NCBI GenBank assembly: GCA_030838245.1
Contig: JAUTXB010000268.1
Coordinates: forward strand, 1-7,922
Direction: 5' to 3'
DNA length: 7,922 nucleotides
DNA from: Acidimicrobiaceae bacterium
GTDB taxonomy: Bacteria > Actinomycetota > Acidimicrobiia > Acidimicrobiales > RAAP-2
In this document: in pieces, positions 6,125-7,922 of the stretch
Layout: the number at the start of each line of letters is the position of its first letter
How positions within the stretch are numbered: the stretch's first letter is position 1
The notes under the pieces: model-generated
The model's database searches: none
The model's input: only the letters and a program-made list of their open reading frames with translations
Told to the model about the DNA's origin: nothing
Program-made: the position numbers and the translations under genes

Positions 6125-6994
6125 ATGATCACGATTTCGACGGCATTGGACGAGGCCTTTGAGCGGCTGGGTGCAGCCGGCTTCGAGCTGCCCAACGGAT
6201 TCATCAACCACGGGCCCATGGCCTGCGAGGCCCTGGCCGCGGAGGGTTGCGACCAGGCCATCGATAGCTGGGCCCGACGGTTCGCCAATGCGGGCGGCAC
6301 CGCCGTCGACCCGGTCGCCCCGGTCAACTTCGAATGGCAGGAAGCGCTCGGCGTCTACCGGCGCCTGCCGGAATGGATCGGGTACTTCGAGCGGTCGATC
6401 GCCGAGTTCGGGTGGCCGACCGTCGTCGAGGTGTGGGTGCCGCGCTTGATGCCATCGTTGGCCGTCGCCCTGTTCCATGCCGCCATCCGATCGGCCCACG
6501 CGGTGCGAGCCATCGATGCGGCTGACACCGCGCCCCGTCAGGCCGAGCTGGCCCGGGCCCTGGGGTACTGGGCCGCCCACTTCACGCCCGGTCAGCCCGT
6601 GGCCGAGACAACCAGCGATGACGACGACGTTCGGTTAGCGGTCGTCGATGCGGCCGCCGACGGCGCTCGCCGGTACCTGACCCGCCCCAACATCTTGAAC
6701 CTCCACGGGGTGACCGGGGCCATGGCCGTCGAGATCTTTGTCGACCACATTCCCGAGACGGCCGGCCTTGCCGGGTTGGCCCAGGTCCGGGCCGAGCACG
6801 GCGCCCTCTACGCCGGTATCAGGCCGACCGAGGCGCCCGAGGCGGCAGGCACCGACCCGGCCGAGCTGATCGGCATAGCCGAGCAGAGCGGTGACCCCCA
6901 CCAGGTCAAGCTGGTCGAGGCCTGTCTCCGAGGCACGCGGGCCACCGGCGATCCGGCCTTCGCCGCGGCAGCAGAGACGGTGACCGGCGGCTGA
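6125..6994 (+). CDS. Questin oxidase-like (DUF4243) family protein
   Basis: A 289-residue protein that I recognise as questin-oxidase-like (PF14027) by its spaced motifs. These are FINHGPMACEAL (26-37), a WQEALG segment followed by EWIGYFE (71-90), VWVPRLMPS (103-111), FHAAIRSAHAVRAI (117-130), ELARALGYWAAHF (141-153), LHGVTGAMAVEIFVDHIP (193-210) and a C-terminal DPHQVKLVEACLR (257-269). Repeated conserved His (29, 118, 125, 194, 208, 259) suggest an active site rich in histidine. The fungal namesakes (GedK, AflY/HypA relatives) open anthraquinone rings by a Baeyer-Villiger-like oxidation and lack a classical flavin motif; none is seen here either. Bacterial members are mostly uncharacterised, so the reaction is only suggested. 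The gene stands alone behind a MerR-type promoter and ends in convergence with the repeat-protein gene. The start is well supported by GGGAGGA. Confidence 0.78.
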   Translation: MITISTALDEAFERLGAAGFELPNGFINHGPMACEALAAEGCDQAIDSWARRFANAGGTAVDPVAPVNFEWQEALGVYRRLPEWIGYFERSIAEFGWPTVVEVWVPRLMPSLAVALFHAAIRSAHAVRAIDAADTAPRQAELARALGYWAAHFTPGQPVAETTSDDDDVRLAVVDAAADGARRYLTRPNILNLHGVTGAMAVEIFVDHIPETAGLAGLAQVRAEHGALYAGIRPTEAPEAAGTDPAELIGIAEQSGDPHQVKLVEACLRGTRATGDPAFAAAAETVTGG

Positions 6995-7014
6995 TAAGGC
7001 TTTCCGGGCGCGGT

Positions 7015-7036
7015 GCGGTGATCCGCTCTTTTCACC
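7015..7036 (+). terminator. Weak candidate terminator after the questin-oxidase-like gene
   Basis: GCGG-TGAT-CCGC (7015-7026) forms a short four-pair stem with a tetraloop and is followed by TCTTTT (7027-7032). The competing pair GGTGA (7017-7021) / TCACC (7032-7036) is also possible. The position, 20 bases after the stop codon and before a convergent gene, is right, but the stem is short. Confidence 0.35.
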
Positions 7037-7063
7037 ACCCAGGCCGTGGAGGCGCATGTGCTC

Positions 7064-7083
7064 CGGACTCCGTCCGATCGGAC
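7064..7083. repeat. Alternating inverted repeats with a 12-bp palindrome
   Basis: CGGAC (7064-7068), GTCCG (7072-7076) and CGGAC (7079-7083) alternate in orientation. The last two form the perfect palindrome GTCCGATCGGAC (7072-7083), and the first two can form a five-pair hairpin with a three-base loop. The element lies in the 130-base gap between two convergent genes. It might help to end transcription from either side or bind a protein; no T-run adjoins it. Confidence 0.35.
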
Positions 7084-7124
7084 CAGGAACCCCGTCGCGG
7101 TGATTCCGAAGACAGCTGACCTGG

Positions 7125-7922
7125 TTACGAGCCGGCGATCCCGACGACGGGGGCATTGAGGTGCTGGCCGCCCATGGAACCGAGGAAGGCGGCATCACCA
7201 AAGGTGAAGATGCCGCCGTCTGCGCCGACCAACCGGTAGACTTTGACGCTGGCGGTGGCCGAGATGCCTACCATGCGGGCGTTGAGGTGCATTCCGCCCT
7301 CTGAGCCGTAGAAGATGGCGTCGCCGAAGCTGAACACGCCGCCATCGGCGGCCACCAACCAGTACCCCTGGCCGCTCGGGGTCGCCGCGATACCTCTTAC
7401 CGGAGCGTTGAGGTGCGTACCGCCCTCTGAGCCGTAGAAGGTGGCGTCGCCGAAGCTGAACACGCCGCCGTCGGCAGCTACCAACCAGTACCCCTGGCCG
7501 TCAGGGGTGGCCGTGATTCCGACGATGGCTGCGTTGAGGTGAGTCCCGATCGAGCCCTTGTCCGGTGTGCCGAATGGGTAGACCTTGCCCTCAGCCGAGG
7601 TCAGCCAGTAGCCGGAGGCCGCAGTGGCGATGCCGACGATGCGTGAGCTCAAGTGCTGGCCCCCCAGTGATCCCATGAACGGTGCGCCGAAGGAGAAGAT
7701 GCCTCCGTCAGAAGCTGCCTCGTAGTAGCCACCGCCCTGATGGGCGAGGGCCACTCCGACCACCGGGGCATTGAGGTGCTGGCCGCCCATGGACCCGAGA
7801 GAGGGGAAACCATAGGCAAAGATGCCACCGTCAGCAGCTGCCTCATAGTAGCCCGAGGCGGGGGCGCCCCCAATGGTGATCGGGTGAAAGACCGTGGCCG
7901 ATGGCGCGCCGTGGTTGGAGAC
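7125..7922 (-). CDS. C-terminal part of a tandem-repeat, probably secreted beta-propeller-like protein (5' end outside window)
   Basis: The frame is open from the window edge to TAA at 7125-7127, giving 265 residues of a longer protein; the Met at 7790 is internal to a repeat and not a start. Six repeats of 38-42 residues are visible, beginning at about 7853, 7730, 7613, 7493, 7367 and 7241. The consensus is roughly GYWLVAADGGVFSFGDA, then FYGSxGGxHLNAP, then VVGIAATPSGQ. Repeat 3 is the most divergent (SAEGKVYPFG). Each unit predicts about four short strands, like one beta-propeller blade. Such arrays occur in large extracellular proteins of Acidimicrobiia and other actinobacteria, often after a catalytic or adhesive domain. 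The first 20 or so residues (VSNHGAPSATVF...) are less clearly repetitive and may belong to a preceding domain. Function is unknown; extracellular location and propeller fold are inferences. The gene is convergent with the questin-oxidase-like gene. Confidence 0.85.
   Translation of the reverse strand, partial: VSNHGAPSATVFHPITIGGAPASGYYEAAADGGIFAYGFPSLGSMGGQHLNAPVVGVALAHQGGGYYEAASDGGIFSFGAPFMGSLGGQHLSSRIVGIATAASGYWLTSAEGKVYPFGTPDKGSIGTHLNAAIVGITATPDGQGYWLVAADGGVFSFGDATFYGSEGGTHLNAPVRGIAATPSGQGYWLVAADGGVFSFGDAIFYGSEGGMHLNARMVGISATASVKVYRLVGADGGIFTFGDAAFLGSMGGQHLNAPVVGIAGS
7241..7493 (-). repeat. Near-identical 126-bp tandem DNA repeats
   Basis: Two adjacent units (7242-7367 and 7368-7493) repeat at exactly 126 bp. 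They share long identical stretches, for example the 28 bases starting at 7317 and again at 7443, with only scattered substitutions elsewhere. Flanking units of the same gene are much more divergent. This points to a recent duplication or gene conversion within the coding array and is a place where copy number may vary or assemblies may collapse. Confidence 0.75.

Noticed and set aside
4364..6580. A 738-codon open frame on the minus strand, antisense to three genes
   Set aside because: Its codons lie exactly in register with those of the amidohydrolase, PPOX and questin-oxidase-like genes, which all share one frame. In this register antisense stops need sense TTA, CTA or TCA codons, which are rare in such GC-rich genes, so a long open frame is expected. 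The translation matches no recognisable domain, while the sense proteins do.
7125..7790. Repeat protein starting at the Met at 7790
   Set aside because: That Met lies within the GSMGGQHLNAP part of the first repeat, and the frame stays open with repeat-like sequence upstream to base 7922, so the true start is outside the window.
7241..7853. CRISPR-like or non-coding satellite array
   Set aside because: The units are contiguous, multiples of three, preserve an open frame and encode a known style of protein repeat; there are no unique spacers.
7649..7873. A 74-codon minus-strand frame near the right edge
   Set aside because: It is a shifted reading of the repeat protein, whose own frame runs open from the window edge through this region with clear repeats.

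Overview
The window is high-GC DNA with densely packed, mostly plus-strand genes. It most likely comes from an actinobacterium (Actinomycetota). Three things point there: the GC-rich codon use, a probable F420-dependent split-barrel protein, and a minus-strand protein built from tandem repeats of about 42 residues with a core like WLVAADGGVFSFGDA. From general knowledge, such repeats are common in secreted proteins of Acidimicrobiia and relatives, so I favour that class. No marker gene here proves it.

Layout. (1) Bases 7-1720: an amidase-signature hydrolase with an intact Lys-Ser-Ser triad, followed by a 67-residue protein resembling the GatC/AtzG-type small partners of such amidases. (2) Bases 1660-2218: a minus-strand TetR-type regulator that is frameshifted and apparently short at its C-terminus. 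A 16-bp palindrome, a good operator candidate, lies between it and the next gene. (3) Bases 2219-3613: a berberine-bridge/VAO-type FAD oxidase, divergent from the TetR gene. (4) Bases 3658-4227: a VOC (glyoxalase/extradiol dioxygenase fold) protein, probably made from a leaderless transcript. (5) Bases 4358-6019: an amidohydrolase-2 family TIM-barrel hydrolase or decarboxylase, tightly coupled to a PPOX/F420-type split-barrel protein. (6) Bases 6125-6994: a questin-oxidase-like (DUF4243) protein behind a promoter with MerR-family architecture (19-bp spacer with an internal inverted repeat). (7) From base 7922 (edge) down to 7125 on the minus strand: the C-terminal part of a protein with six tandem repeats, convergent with the questin-oxidase-like gene.

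How the genes may work together. FAD oxidase, VOC protein, amidohydrolase-2, F420/FMN split-barrel protein, questin-oxidase-like protein and amidase are all families that recur in the breakdown or modification of aromatic, polyketide-like or xenobiotic compounds. Reading them as one catabolic neighbourhood is an inference. Apart from the amidase/small-protein pair and the amidohydrolase/PPOX pair, each gene appears to have its own control region, so this is not one operon. No rRNA, tRNA, CRISPR array, insertion sequence or phage gene was seen.
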